Below, one piece after another: positions 16,328 to 25,590 of a DNA stretch of 64,000 bases (its first letter is position 1; every line of letters begins with the position of its first letter). Location of the stretch: NCBI RefSeq assembly GCF_963664075.1, contig NZ_OY760916.1:3555001-3619000 (forward strand), read 5' to 3'. The notes beneath the pieces are model-generated. The model had not been told where the DNA came from. It saw nothing but the letters and a program-made list of their open reading frames with translations, and did not search any database. The DNA is from an uncultured Desulfobulbus sp. (GTDB lineage: Bacteria > Desulfobacterota > Desulfobulbia > Desulfobulbales > Desulfobulbaceae). The translations under genes and the position numbers were made by a program.

Positions 16328-17023
16328 TTATTTGATCAGCGAGACAAAGTTGCGCAAGAGCACGCCAAAGTCTGCTGTCATTTCCGCAGCCAGCCCCCGA
16401 ACGTCCTCAATAATATTTTGCCCAACCGGCTGACCGTGCTGCAGCCAGGCATCAAGATCCTCGGGAAACCCGATGTAATTATCACACTGCAGACCGATTA
16501 TATGTGGACGTCCCTCCAGACAGCATGCTTCTACCATGCAATCCCGGGAAGTCGCAAGTAAAACCATATTTCGAGGGAGTGGAGACTGCACCACCTGCTC
16601 ATGCCACTTAAACAGCTTGCATGGAGTCTGAATCCCCTGAAACAACGGATGCTCTCGACCATCATGGGTTATATGCCCATCAATAACTCCACGACTGAGC
16701 ACATGCCCCGGGCCGACCGTTGCTCCTGCAGCCTCGGCAACAAGCTGATATCCAAGGTTAAAACCAAGACATGGTTTATTAAGATTCATCCACGCCCGAA
16801 CCAAACGTTTCTCTTCATTAAGAAAAGAACATCGCTCCACCTGATGCAATTCGCAGTCAGCGCCAAGCAAAATAAGCGCATCGAAATCTGCAAAATCCGC
16901 CGCACTCTCCCGCCAAACAGGAACCACACGCAAAGTGACACCAGTCTCCTTGGCCACTTTTTCAAAAACTGGCCCGGGCTTATGCCACTCAGAATGTTGT
17001 AGTATCAGGATTTTTTTACTCAT
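16328..17023 (-). CDS. Class I glutamine amidotransferase-like protein lacking catalytic residues
   Basis: The 231-residue protein has the GATase1 fold order: ALILLGAD near 50, the nucleophile-elbow segment PCLGFNLGYQLVAEAAG at 84-100, a WHEQV stretch and a C-terminal GLQCDNYIGFPED. In active enzymes the elbow is GxCxG; here the residue is Asn89. The usual GVQFHPE carrying catalytic His and Glu is GLQCDNYIG. The enzyme therefore should not hydrolyse glutamine and is probably a binding or scaffold protein. It is co-directional with, and 55 bases upstream of, the unknown gene ending at 14962. Confidence 0.72.
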   Translation of the reverse strand: MSKKILILQHSEWHKPGPVFEKVAKETGVTLRVVPVWRESAADFADFDALILLGADCELHQVERCSFLNEEKRLVRAWMNLNKPCLGFNLGYQLVAEAAGATVGPGHVLSRGVIDGHITHDGREHPLFQGIQTPCKLFKWHEQVVQSPLPRNMVLLATSRDCMVEACCLEGRPHIIGLQCDNYIGFPEDLDAWLQHGQPVGQNIIEDVRGLAAEMTADFGVLLRNFVSLIK

Positions 17024-17082
17024 TTAATTCTCAGCCTAGCCCCCCCCCGCCATAAGCAACCTTACTTAAAGGAAGGGAGGGA

Positions 17083-17115
17083 GCTGCCCCGTAGAGAGGA
17101 GGAGGACGGGGCAGC
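17083..17115. other. Perfect hairpin in the upstream region of the pseudo-amidotransferase
   Basis: GCTGCCCCGT (17083-17092) pairs perfectly with ACGGGGCAGC (17106-17115) across a purine-rich loop. It lies 60-90 bases ahead of the minus-strand start and could be a leader structure or operator. There is no T run. The rest of 17024-17679 is A+T-rich, and nothing else is recognised in it. Confidence 0.45.
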
Positions 17116-17679
17116 CAGTTGGAGGAGGGAGGTAAAACGGAATTTTCAACAGCAAGAAACGAGAGGAACGTTCAAAAGCTATACACTCTTATCAATTCAT
17201 TCATCACCCAAAGCCACTCTTACCCAAAAAAGTAAGTTTGACATTTCCAGCACAAGCAACACATTTCAATGGGTTAACTGCAACCCAGTAGCTCAACCAT
17301 CCAGAGTAAGTGGTTAAGCTACTTATTCTAATTCAATAGCTATGCCAAACAGCCACATAAGTTAAAAATTACATCTAAATCTCTTTTTTATCGATTATTT
17401 TGCTCAAATAAATTCTTCAACACCCAAAGCACCAACCATATCAAAGTATTTTTTTGTAAAAACCAAAAGCTGTAGTTTGCAAATTTGTATAATTACAATT
17501 CAGAGCCCCAAGGATATTTCCCTTCGAGCCGCACAAAAGCGCTCACTTTTCAGCGCACCGACAGGTATTAAAGTTTTCGCTTTGACGAAGCCCATCCCCC
17601 TTGCTACCATAGGCTAGTTCTTTACTTTGTCAGGTTTGTTACCAACCCCTTGTTTCTCGCTCGCCCCAGGAGCCTGCCA

Positions 17680-18051
17680 GTGACCATTAGCGCATACCTT
17701 GATCCGATTGTAGAAAAATTCGGCGCCATAGCTGAACCTATAAGCCGCTTTTTCGAACAGACCAAACTACCCGAACAGATACAAGCTGTTGACTTCCCAG
17801 GTCTTTTTTCCAACCCCTGGTTTCTCGTCCCCTTCATTGGCCTGGTGGGTTACCTGTTATACAAAAAAGCCTTTCGCGATCTCTTCATCATGGGGGCCAT
17901 CATCACCCTGTGGTGGGCATCAGGAACGCAGTATATGCAGACCCTGGTGGTTAATGGTGAACTGCAGGTCAACAAAATTCTTCCTGTTCTTTTCGGGGGC
18001 GCAGCCCTGCTTGGGCTTATTATCTACCTACTCTTTGGCCGATCAGACTGA
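17680..18051 (+). CDS. Small membrane protein of unknown function
   Basis: The 123-residue protein has an amphipathic N-terminus (PIVEKFGAIAEPISRFFEQ), then three hydrophobic segments near 47-62 (WFLVPFIGLVGYLLY), 69-82 (LFIMGAIITLWWAS) and 100-118 (ILPVLFGGAALLGLIIYLLF). The GTG at 17680 is preceded by AGGAG at 7-base spacing, so it is preferred to a TTG 30 bases upstream. It is 54 bases ahead of the cNMP-binding protein and is possibly co-transcribed with it. No family is recognised. Confidence 0.65.
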   Translation: MTISAYLDPIVEKFGAIAEPISRFFEQTKLPEQIQAVDFPGLFSNPWFLVPFIGLVGYLLYKKAFRDLFIMGAIITLWWASGTQYMQTLVVNGELQVNKILPVLFGGAALLGLIIYLLFGRSD

Positions 18052-18105
18052 TTTTTCAATAAACTCGCCGCAATCCTCAAACATTTTTGAACGCTCTCAC
18101 CTTCT

Positions 18106-19194
18106 ATGCCTCCAAAAAAAACATCCAAATATCGTGACGCTATTTTTATTGTCACCGAAGAGAACAACTGCCCGATTTACAATATTGGCGAGGAATTCAA
18201 AGTTGAAAACAGCGGATTAAGCGTACCAGAGGGAAAACCCGCCTGCCTGCTCATGGTCCAAGAACTGATGGATGCGGTTGCAGAGCACAAAAGCATGAAG
18301 CAGTTTTCCCCCTATGGCGTTCAAAAACTGCATTATACATGCGGTGGCTGCACCGGAACCATCCGTTTTGAATTTAAAAAAGAAAAAGAATTCAAAACGT
18401 TACAGATGAAGCTTCTAGCGGCGGCAGAGCAACGTGCCAAAATGCGCCATCTGGACAAATTCTACGACCTGCTTCGCCAGCTGGAAATCTTTGAGCCACT
18501 TGACGACAACAGCCTGCGTGACCTTTCGGGCCAGCTCAAAATCAAAGATTACAAAGCCAATAAAGTTATTCTCAAAAAAGGAGATCCAGGAACACATCTC
18601 TACATAATTCTTGAGGGCACAGTGGCCGTCATAGGTGAAAGCGGACAAACACTCTCAGAAATGTCAGCCGGAAACATTTTTGGCGAAATGAGCCTACTCT
18701 CTGGCGAACCGGTTACCACTACCATTCACTCTCGCCAAGACACCCGCCTGGCATCGCTTTCCAGCAAAGATTTCAAACACGTCCTCAATCGCTACCCTGT
18801 ACTCCAGGTCTTTTTTTATCGCATGCTGGTCGAACGCGCCCAAGCGAACTCCATGCGATCAGGGACCATCAGCTCCGGCATGTCAGGCCGTCTTTCTGAT
18901 ATCCATGCCGTCGAACTCTTTCAACTCATCAACTCAAGCCATAAAACTGGTAAAGTATCTATCTCACTTGATGACGGCAACGCTGAAGTCACCTTCAACG
19001 AGGGAGAACTTGTCCAATCAAGATACAAGGGCCTTAGCGGTAAAGAAGCTTTCTTTGCCCTTCTGGCAAAAAACGATGGCAACTTCACCTACTCCTCCGG
19101 CTTAAACGAACAGGAAAAACAGCTCGAGGTGATCGGCGGCTTCATGGGCCTGGTTATGGAGGGCATGCGCCGCGTTGACGAACAAAACGAGTAG
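18106..19194 (+). CDS. TIGR04076-like / cyclic nucleotide-binding / DUF4388 protein
   Basis: The 362-residue protein has three parts. Residues 1-90 resemble the TIGR04076 family, ending YTCGGCTGTIRFEFKKE. Residues about 125-245 are a Crp-like cNMP-binding domain (ILKKGDPGTHLYIILEGTVA, then GNIFGEMSLLSGEPVTTTI). Residues about 260-355 are a DUF4388/PATAN-type domain (SGRLSDIHAVELFQLINSSHKTG). There is no helix-turn-helix, so it is a cytoplasmic signalling adaptor rather than a transcription factor. PATAN domains occur in two-component and GTPase signalling. The ligand is unknown. Confidence 0.75.
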   Translation: MPPKKTSKYRDAIFIVTEENNCPIYNIGEEFKVENSGLSVPEGKPACLLMVQELMDAVAEHKSMKQFSPYGVQKLHYTCGGCTGTIRFEFKKEKEFKTLQMKLLAAAEQRAKMRHLDKFYDLLRQLEIFEPLDDNSLRDLSGQLKIKDYKANKVILKKGDPGTHLYIILEGTVAVIGESGQTLSEMSAGNIFGEMSLLSGEPVTTTIHSRQDTRLASLSSKDFKHVLNRYPVLQVFFYRMLVERAQANSMRSGTISSGMSGRLSDIHAVELFQLINSSHKTGKVSISLDDGNAEVTFNEGELVQSRYKGLSGKEAFFALLAKNDGNFTYSSGLNEQEKQLEVIGGFMGLVMEGMRRVDEQNE

Positions 19195-19324
19195 CACCCG
19201 CTCTTCACCCCTTCCATGCAGCTCATAGCCCCCAAAATTCACAGCGAGCCCACTTCCACCACCCACAAAAAATACCAACTAACAGCCCTTTAAGAAAAAA
19301 CCTTCCCCCCTGAATAACTATACA

Positions 19325-19364
19325 GCTGTGCAAAATGTGCGAACAATGATTTTAGTTGCACAGC
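19325..19364. promoter_or_regulatory. Inverted-repeat operator candidate upstream of the hydrogenase operon
   Basis: GCTGTGCAA (19325-19333) and TTGCACAGC (19356-19364) are perfect inverted arms with centres 31 bp apart, close to three helical turns. They lie about 120 bases before the hybO start. A regulator dimer pair or a small hairpin is possible; no factor is identified. Confidence 0.5.
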
Positions 19365-19482
19365 ATTTTGTTTACCTATATACAATAACCAGAATTAGTT
19401 GTTTTTATGTATTTTTCAAGAAGGAGCAGGGCGATATAACCAGATGTAAATAAATAAAAAAACTTCCTCAAGGAGGTGGCAG

Positions 19483-20580
19483 ATGGAGTCGAAGGTTGTT
19501 TCGAGCAACGAGAGTCTGTTGAGTGAGGTAACACGCAGGGATTTTATGAAATTCTGCACAGCGGTGGCAGCTACCATGGGGCTCCCACTAGCGTCGGCTC
19601 CCGAGATAGCCGCGGCTGTGACTTCGCCCAAAAGGCCTCCCGTCATCTGGCTCTCCGGCCAGGAATGCACCGGCTGCGTCGAATCGCTTTTGCGCACCGG
19701 CCACCCCACCATTGAAACCCTCATTTTTGATCTCATTTCCCTCGAGTATTCCGAAACGCTCAATGCCGGTTCCGGCCATCAGGCTGAGGAAGAGCGCGCC
19801 AAATCCATAGAAGCCAACAAGGGCAAGTTCATCCTCGTGGTTGACGGTGCCATCCCGGTGAAAGAGAACGGCATCTTCTGCCAGATCGCAGGCAAGCCGG
19901 TCCTGGAAATTCTCAACGAAACCGCACCGCTTGCAGCGGCAGTCATTGCCATCGGCTCCTGTGCCTCCTGGGGCGGCGTGGCGGCTGCCGATCCCAATCC
20001 CACGGGCGCAACCCCGGTCCACGAAATTCTCAAACCCAAAGGTATCCCGGTGGTCAACATCCCGGGCTGCCCGCCCAATCCCTACAACTTCCTCTCCACG
20101 GTTATTCACTTTCTCACCTTTAACAAGCTCCCTGCCCTGGATGCAAAAGGTCGCCCCAAATTTGCCTACAGCCGCCTGATTCACGAAAACTGTGAGCGGA
20201 GGCCCCATTTTGACGCCGGTCGTTTTGCCCAGGAATTTGGCGACGAAGGGCATCGTAAAGGGTACTGTCTCTATAAACTCGGCTGCAAAGGCCCGGAGAC
20301 ATACAACAACTGCTCCACCCTCCCCTTTAACGACACTCCAGGCTGCTGGCCGGTTGCCACCGGCTCACCCTGCTTTGGCTGTTCGGAAGAAAAGGTCGGA
20401 TTTCACAGTCCACTCTTCTCCAAGGCAAAGGTCATCTTCCCCACCCCACCAGCGCAACATCCGCAGACTCTTCCTGAAAAAGGAGCCGGTGCCAAAAACT
20501 TCGCCTACGGCGTCGCGGGTGCGGCAATTGGTGCAACAGCGGTTGCCCTGGCCAAACGCGGTGGCGATTCGGAAGACTGA
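19483..20580 (+). CDS. hybO: [NiFe] hydrogenase small subunit, Tat-exported
   Basis: The 365-residue subunit carries the Fe-S clusters that relay electrons from the nickel site. A Tat signal is clear (TRRDFMKFC near 18-26). Proximal-cluster cysteines begin at SGQECTGCVESLL, with further ligands in AIGSCASWGG and NIPGCPPNP; medial/distal ligands lie in the region ending ATGSPCFGCSEEKVGF. A C-terminal hydrophobic helix (YGVAGAAIGATAVALA) anchors it to the membrane on the periplasmic side. A strong ribosome site, AAGGAGGTGG, precedes the ATG. It is first in a hyb-type (group 1c-like) operon. Confidence 0.95.
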   Translation: MESKVVSSNESLLSEVTRRDFMKFCTAVAATMGLPLASAPEIAAAVTSPKRPPVIWLSGQECTGCVESLLRTGHPTIETLIFDLISLEYSETLNAGSGHQAEEERAKSIEANKGKFILVVDGAIPVKENGIFCQIAGKPVLEILNETAPLAAAVIAIGSCASWGGVAAADPNPTGATPVHEILKPKGIPVVNIPGCPPNPYNFLSTVIHFLTFNKLPALDAKGRPKFAYSRLIHENCERRPHFDAGRFAQEFGDEGHRKGYCLYKLGCKGPETYNNCSTLPFNDTPGCWPVATGSPCFGCSEEKVGFHSPLFSKAKVIFPTPPAQHPQTLPEKGAGAKNFAYGVAGAAIGATAVALAKRGGDSED

Positions 20581-20602
20581 TCTTCAGCCCAGGAGAACAA
20601 CA

Positions 20603-21622
20603 ATGGCTATTAACAGACGAGATTTTCTTATATTTTCGGCTGGTGCCGGCCTGATGGTCACTGCCGGGGCCAGGCCCACCGAAGCTGCTCCCCGTGGAGA
20701 GCTTTCTCCCGAGGCGGTCGGCATTCTCTACGACGCCACCCTCTGTATCGGCTGCATGTCGTGTATGGTCAACTGTAAAAAGGCCAACGCCGAACCCGGG
20801 GGAGCTCTCTATCACCGGGAGACCGCTGGAACCATTCCCTACGAGTATCCCGAGGATAACGATCCCATCTACGATGCCCCGCAAAGACTTTCTGCTCACA
20901 CCCTCTGCATGATCAAGGCGTATAACGGTGAAGAAAGCGCTGCGGGTAAAGGCCCAACCTTTTCTTTTATGAAGCAGCACTGTCTGCACTGCTTAGAGCC
21001 GGCCTGTGTTTCGGTCTGCCCAGTTGCCGCCCTGCAGAAACAACCGGGGACCGGCATTGTCACCTACAACAAGAACCGTTGTTTTGGTTGCCGGTACTGC
21101 CAGATTGCCTGCCCCTTCGGCATTCCCCAATACGAGTGGCACAAGGCCTCACCTTCAGTGGTTAAATGTCAACTCTGCAACCACCGCTATGCCCAGGGAA
21201 AGTACTCCGCCTGCTGCGAGGCCTGCCCCACCGGAGCCTCTATCTTTGGCAAGGTCAAGGATCTGCGGGAGGAGGCCAAACGCCGTCTCACTCTCAAACC
21301 AGGTGATTCCTACGCCTACCCGGTCAAGCGTGTGGACGGTGACGAGCGCACCGAACAGGTGGTGAAACCCTATGTAGACCACGTCTACGGTATGGATGAG
21401 GCCGGCGGCACCCAGTACCTCTTTCTTGCCGGTGTGGACTTTGACAAACTCGGTTTCAATCCCAGAATCACCAACCAGGTCTACCCTGATTTCACCTGGG
21501 ATTACGTTTCCCACGTCCCGGCACTCATCGCCACTCTGCTCATCACCGGAACCGTAACCCGTATCGCCACCCAAAAAATGGAGAAAAAGAAAAACGAGAC
21601 TGACAAGGGGGATGCAACCTAA
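20603..21622 (+). CDS. hybA: Hydrogenase 4Fe-4S ferredoxin-type subunit HybA
   Basis: The 339-residue periplasmic Fe-S protein has a Tat signal (NRRDFLIFSAGAG) and four cysteine groups for [4Fe-4S] clusters: CIGCMSCMVNCKKA, CLHCLEPACVSVCP, CFGCRYCQIACPFG and CQLCNHR followed by CCEACP. It passes electrons between HybO and the membrane subunit HybB. A C-terminal hydrophobic helix is present (VPALIATLLITGTVTRI). The ATG at 20603 follows AGGAGAAC, 22 bases after hybO; a longer frame running into hybO is not needed. Confidence 0.93.
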   Translation: MAINRRDFLIFSAGAGLMVTAGARPTEAAPRGELSPEAVGILYDATLCIGCMSCMVNCKKANAEPGGALYHRETAGTIPYEYPEDNDPIYDAPQRLSAHTLCMIKAYNGEESAAGKGPTFSFMKQHCLHCLEPACVSVCPVAALQKQPGTGIVTYNKNRCFGCRYCQIACPFGIPQYEWHKASPSVVKCQLCNHRYAQGKYSACCEACPTGASIFGKVKDLREEAKRRLTLKPGDSYAYPVKRVDGDERTEQVVKPYVDHVYGMDEAGGTQYLFLAGVDFDKLGFNPRITNQVYPDFTWDYVSHVPALIATLLITGTVTRIATQKMEKKKNETDKGDAT

Positions 21623-21702
21623 ACCATCGATTCGTCCTGCTTTGAAACCAGTATCAGCGACATTCATCCCCTGCTGCTTAACAATGCGTAAAGGAGATTA
21701 CC

Positions 21703-23400
21703 ATGGCCAAAAAGATCACCATTGATCCTGTCACCAGAATTGAGGGGCATCTGCGTATAGATTGCGAAGTTGACAACGGCAAAGTCACCAACGCCTGGTC
21801 TTCCGGGCAGATGTGGCGTGGCATTGAAATCATTCTCAAGGGACGGGATCCGCGTGATGCCTGGGCCTACACTCAACGCATCTGCGGTGTCTGCACCACC
21901 GTTCACGCCATGGCCTCGGTCCGGGCAGTGGAAGATGCCCTCAAACTGGAAATCCCCGCCAATGCCCATTTCATCCGCAACCTCATTGTGGGGGGACACG
22001 GCATCCATGACCACATGGTTCATTTTTACCAACTCTGTGCCCTGGACTGGGTCGATATCGTCTCCGCCACCACCGCTGATCCTGCAGCCACAGCAAAACT
22101 CGGGCAGTCACTCTCGGACTGGAAAGGCAACAGCGTCCAGGAAATCAAAGGGATTCAGGATCGTCTGAAAAAATTCATCGCCAGTGGCCAACTGGGCATC
22201 TTTGCCAGCGGCTACTGGGGCCACCCAGCGATGAAACTCTCCCCCGAGGTCAACCTGCTGGCAGCCACCCATTACCTCCAAGCCCTTGAATACCAGCGTA
22301 AAATCAACCAGGTTGTGGCCATTCTCGGCAGCAAGACCCCCCATATTCAAAACCTGGCCGTGGGTGGCGTCACCAACCCCATTGATCCGGACAGCCCGGC
22401 CAACCTGACCATTGAAAAACTCTTTAATATCAAGACACTCATTGACGAGGTGGGCGATTTCATTCACCAGGCCATGCTCACCGATGTGGCGGCCATCGGC
22501 GCCTTTTACGCCGACTGGACCCAGTACGGCGCGGGCGTACTCAACTACCTCTCCGTACCTGACATGCCCCTGGACAACAAGGGCAACTACGCCCTGCCCG
22601 GCGGCTACATTCCAGCTGGTGATCTTGACAAATTTATGCCGATTACCAGCCAGCAGGACAAACGGCTCTATGAGTCAATAAAAGAATCGATCAAACACTC
22701 CTGGTACAACGGTAACTGGGATCGCTCTCCCTACGAGGAGGACACCATTCCCAAGTACACCGGCTTTGAATACGACAACAAGTACTCCTGGGTCAAGGCC
22801 CCCACTTTCATGGGCCAACCCGCCCAGGTAGGCCCACTGCCGCATGTGGTGGCCATGTATCTCAGTGGCCATGCACTGACCCAGAAACTGGTCGACCAAA
22901 CCCTGGCCAACGTTTCCAGCATCGCCAAAACCCAGGTGGGTATTGGTGCCCTCCACTCCACCATTGGCCGCATTGCCGCTCGGGTCATCCGCACAGCGGT
23001 ACTCCATGAAGCCATGAAAGGCCAATGGCAGGCCCTGATCGACAACATCGGCAAGGGCGACCTCGATACCTTTAACGCGCCGGTCTTTCCCCGGGGAGAA
23101 CAGCGAGGAACCGGTTTTCACGAGGCACCACGTGGTACCCTCTCCCACTGGATCGTCATCGAAAACGGGAAGATCAAAAATTACCAATGCGTTGTCCCCT
23201 CGACCTGGAACGCCGGCCCACGCAACAGTGAAGATGCCCTCGGCCCCTACGAGGCTTCTCTCGTGGGTAATCCTGTGGCCGATGACGAGCTGCCCTTGGA
23301 AGTGCTGCGTACGGTCCACTCCTTTGATCCCTGTCTGGCCTGCGCCATCCACCTGGTGGACGGCAAAAAGACCCCTATTACCAAGGTAAAAGTCCTGTGA
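21703..23400 (+). CDS. hybC: [NiFe] hydrogenase large subunit
   Basis: The 565-residue catalytic subunit has the four nickel-iron ligand cysteines in RICGVC (near 61-66) and DPCLAC near the C-terminus. The latter is followed by AIHL, so the maturation protease should remove the peptide after His, releasing about 15 residues. Both C-terminal ligands are ordinary Cys, so this is not a selenium enzyme. It has no signal of its own and is carried out by HybO. The stop overlaps the hybD GTG. Confidence 0.96.
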   Translation: MAKKITIDPVTRIEGHLRIDCEVDNGKVTNAWSSGQMWRGIEIILKGRDPRDAWAYTQRICGVCTTVHAMASVRAVEDALKLEIPANAHFIRNLIVGGHGIHDHMVHFYQLCALDWVDIVSATTADPAATAKLGQSLSDWKGNSVQEIKGIQDRLKKFIASGQLGIFASGYWGHPAMKLSPEVNLLAATHYLQALEYQRKINQVVAILGSKTPHIQNLAVGGVTNPIDPDSPANLTIEKLFNIKTLIDEVGDFIHQAMLTDVAAIGAFYADWTQYGAGVLNYLSVPDMPLDNKGNYALPGGYIPAGDLDKFMPITSQQDKRLYESIKESIKHSWYNGNWDRSPYEEDTIPKYTGFEYDNKYSWVKAPTFMGQPAQVGPLPHVVAMYLSGHALTQKLVDQTLANVSSIAKTQVGIGALHSTIGRIAARVIRTAVLHEAMKGQWQALIDNIGKGDLDTFNAPVFPRGEQRGTGFHEAPRGTLSHWIVIENGKIKNYQCVVPSTWNAGPRNSEDALGPYEASLVGNPVADDELPLEVLRTVHSFDPCLACAIHLVDGKKTPITKVKVL

Positions 23401-23906
23401 ACGAGCAACAAAAACAAACACTGGTCTTGGGTATCGGCAACCTCCTCATCGGTGATGAGGGGGTGGGCTGCCAGACGATTGCGGAGTTGGAACGCCGCTT
23501 TACATTACCAGCTGGCGTGGAATGTATAGATGGCGGGACAGCCGGCTTTGAACTGCTGAGGATGCTTGACGGTAAAGATCACGTCATTCTGATCGATGCC
23601 CTGCAAAATGACCGAGCGCCCGGCACCGTGGTCATGGTGGAAGGGCAGGATGTGCCCCAGGCCTTCCATGCCCGCACCACACCACACCAGCTGGGTATCT
23701 GCGATGTACTCGCCGCGGCCCAACTTGGTGGGACCATGCCGGGCAGCCTGACACTTTATGGAATAGAACCCAAGCAACTGGATGTCGGAATCGGCCTTTC
23801 ACCGGAGGTGGAGGCTGGTATGGAAAAAACCATCGGAGCAGTGGTGCATCAACTCCGTCACTATGGCTATGAGGTGAAGACACATGCAATCCAATCCGAA
23901 CATTAA
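23397..23906 (+). CDS. hybD: Hydrogenase maturation endopeptidase
   Basis: The 169-residue HyaD/HybD/HupD-family protease matures the large subunit. Motifs GIGNLLIGDEGVG (Glu ligand) and DGGTAGFELL, with Asp and His nickel-binding positions (ILIDAL, TTPHQLG), are visible. It starts with GTG overlapping the hybC stop (GTGA) and runs 23 bases into hybB, so translation is coupled. Confidence 0.93.
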   Translation: MNEQQKQTLVLGIGNLLIGDEGVGCQTIAELERRFTLPAGVECIDGGTAGFELLRMLDGKDHVILIDALQNDRAPGTVVMVEGQDVPQAFHARTTPHQLGICDVLAAAQLGGTMPGSLTLYGIEPKQLDVGIGLSPEVEAGMEKTIGAVVHQLRHYGYEVKTHAIQSEH

Positions 23907-25008
23907 AACCTGGACTCCAGCGACCATCGTTATGGTGGCGCTGATCCTTCTTGGCAGCGGAGTGGCCCTCTATCGTATGCTGTACGGGCTAGGAGCCGCT
24001 ACCAACATGAATGATGGCTATCCCTGGGGATTTTGGCTGGGCCTGGATGTTTTGGGGGGTGTGGCCATGGCGGCTGGCGGTTTTATTATTGCCTGCGCGG
24101 TCTATCTCTTTAACTGGAAAAAATACCGGCCCATCGTCCGCCCGGCCATCATGACCGCCTTTCTCGGCTACCTCATGGCGGTGGCTGCCATCTTTCTTGA
24201 TATCGGCCATCCCTTCCGCCTGCCCCACCCCATGTTCATGTGGCAGTACCATTCGGTCATGTGGGTCGTTGCCATGCATGTCATCTTTTACACGACCACC
24301 TTGGCCCTGGAGTTCAGCCCCATGCTCTTTGAGCGCTTAGGTTGGAAAAAGGCCAGGAAAGCGGTGGGTAAGGTCATGGTGGGTGCGGTCATCTTTGGGG
24401 TCATGCTCTCTACCCTGCATCAGTCTTCACTGGGGGCTGTATTTCTTATCGCCCCGGAGAAGATGTCACCGCTCTGGTGGGACACCAAACTCCCCTTTCA
24501 CTTTCTGGTTTCAGCCGTGGCCATGGGCCTTGCCATGGTCAGTTTCGAGACCATGCTCAGTGCCAAATTTCTTGAGCATAAAGTGGATAAAGAAATTTTC
24601 TATGGTCTGGCCCGTGGCATACTTATCGTGCTGGGATTCTATCTGCTGCTCAAACTCTACCAGCTCTTTGCAGTGGCCAGCCCCCAGATGGCGCTGAACG
24701 GTTCGGTGGAGGGGAATATGTACCTTCTGGAGATGTTGGTTGGTGTCCTCTTGCCCATTGGCATCCTGAGCATCAAAAAATACCGCTCCAGCGTTAGCAT
24801 GCTCTTCTCGGTGAACATTCTCGTTATTACCGGGGTTATCCTCAACCGCATGAATGTCTGCCTCTTTTCCATGGAGAGCTATACCACCTGGCGCGGAGCA
24901 GCCTACTCTCCCTCATGGAAGGAGTTTATTGTCTCACTTGGCATCATCTCGTTGGGCGTCTTTCTGTACAAGATGTCCGCCAAGCACCTGCCCCTGTTTT
25001 CTCACTGA
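23884..25008 (+). CDS. hybB: Hydrogenase membrane subunit HybB (NrfD-like)
   Basis: The 374-residue polytopic protein of the HybB/NrfD family has about ten helices. Typical segments include GYPWGFWLGLDVLGG, FLDIGHPFRLPHPM and LHQSSLGAVFLI. It links periplasmic HybO/HybA to the quinone pool; menA in the window suggests menaquinone. Gene order here is O-A-C-D-B, unlike E. coli hybOABCD, because hybB sits after the protease. Confidence 0.93.
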   Translation: MQSNPNIKTWTPATIVMVALILLGSGVALYRMLYGLGAATNMNDGYPWGFWLGLDVLGGVAMAAGGFIIACAVYLFNWKKYRPIVRPAIMTAFLGYLMAVAAIFLDIGHPFRLPHPMFMWQYHSVMWVVAMHVIFYTTTLALEFSPMLFERLGWKKARKAVGKVMVGAVIFGVMLSTLHQSSLGAVFLIAPEKMSPLWWDTKLPFHFLVSAVAMGLAMVSFETMLSAKFLEHKVDKEIFYGLARGILIVLGFYLLLKLYQLFAVASPQMALNGSVEGNMYLLEMLVGVLLPIGILSIKKYRSSVSMLFSVNILVITGVILNRMNVCLFSMESYTTWRGAAYSPSWKEFIVSLGIISLGVFLYKMSAKHLPLFSH

Positions 25009-25035
25009 CCAGCATTTGAGAGGAGGTTCCTTCCA

Positions 25036-25353
25036 ATGAACACACGACCTGGTTGGCAAAAAGTGACTCTCGGCTTGGCCTTGGCGCTGTTCCTTGCTTT
25101 GGGGTCCTCTCCCCCCTCATCCCAGGCCAAGGAGAGTTGTGAACAATTGATCCAAAACAAGTGTAGCAGTTGCCATTTTGTCACCCATATCTGTACGCCA
25201 CTGGAACGGGGCAAAGGTAACTTCTACTGGAAACGAACGGTTGAGACCATGGTCATGAGCGGCATGGAGACGACCAAGGAAGAAAACAAACAACTCACAG
25301 ACTGTTTGAGTCAACCAGATGACAAGGTGAAAGCACTCTGCCCAAATCAGTAA
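25036..25353 (+). CDS. Small monohaem cytochrome c of the hydrogenase operon
   Basis: The 105-residue exported protein has a signal peptide (LGLALALFLALGSS) and one haem-binding site, CSSCH at 43-47. Three further cysteines (35, and two near the end, DCLSQ and LCPNQ) could form disulfides. A Met-rich stretch (ETMVMSGMET) may supply the distal ligand. It follows hybB by 27 bases with AGGAGG ahead of the ATG and precedes the operon terminator. A periplasmic electron partner for the hydrogenase is inferred. Confidence 0.82.
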   Translation: MNTRPGWQKVTLGLALALFLALGSSPPSSQAKESCEQLIQNKCSSCHFVTHICTPLERGKGNFYWKRTVETMVMSGMETTKEENKQLTDCLSQPDDKVKALCPNQ

Positions 25354-25395
25354 TGCGTTGAATACAAATTGAGGGGTGCTCATCACCCCTAAACA

Positions 25396-25428
25396 AAACG
25401 GGGAAGCAATTGCTTCCCCGTTTTTTTT
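25396..25428 (+). terminator. Terminator of the hydrogenase operon
   Basis: AAACGGGGAAGCAA pairs with TTGCTTCCCCGTTT and continues as eight T. A second small hairpin, GGGGTGctcatCACCCC, lies just before it. Confidence 0.93.
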
Positions 25429-25590
25429 AATCTTCTTCTCTACTCAGAGGAAAGGTCCTGCTGGCTTGACAAGAATCCGTTTTTCTTCGACCATGCATCT
25501 AGAACAATCTCCTGACATTCAAAACGGGCAAGAGGCAGGCTGCACTCATCCTCACAGGTCAGAGAAACAAAACTTACCGACACGATACAC

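Noticed and set aside
20192..20602. Long N-terminal extension of hybA into hybO
   Set aside because: The extension is a shadow of hybO in another frame; ATG 20603 has a good ribosome site and starts the Tat signal.
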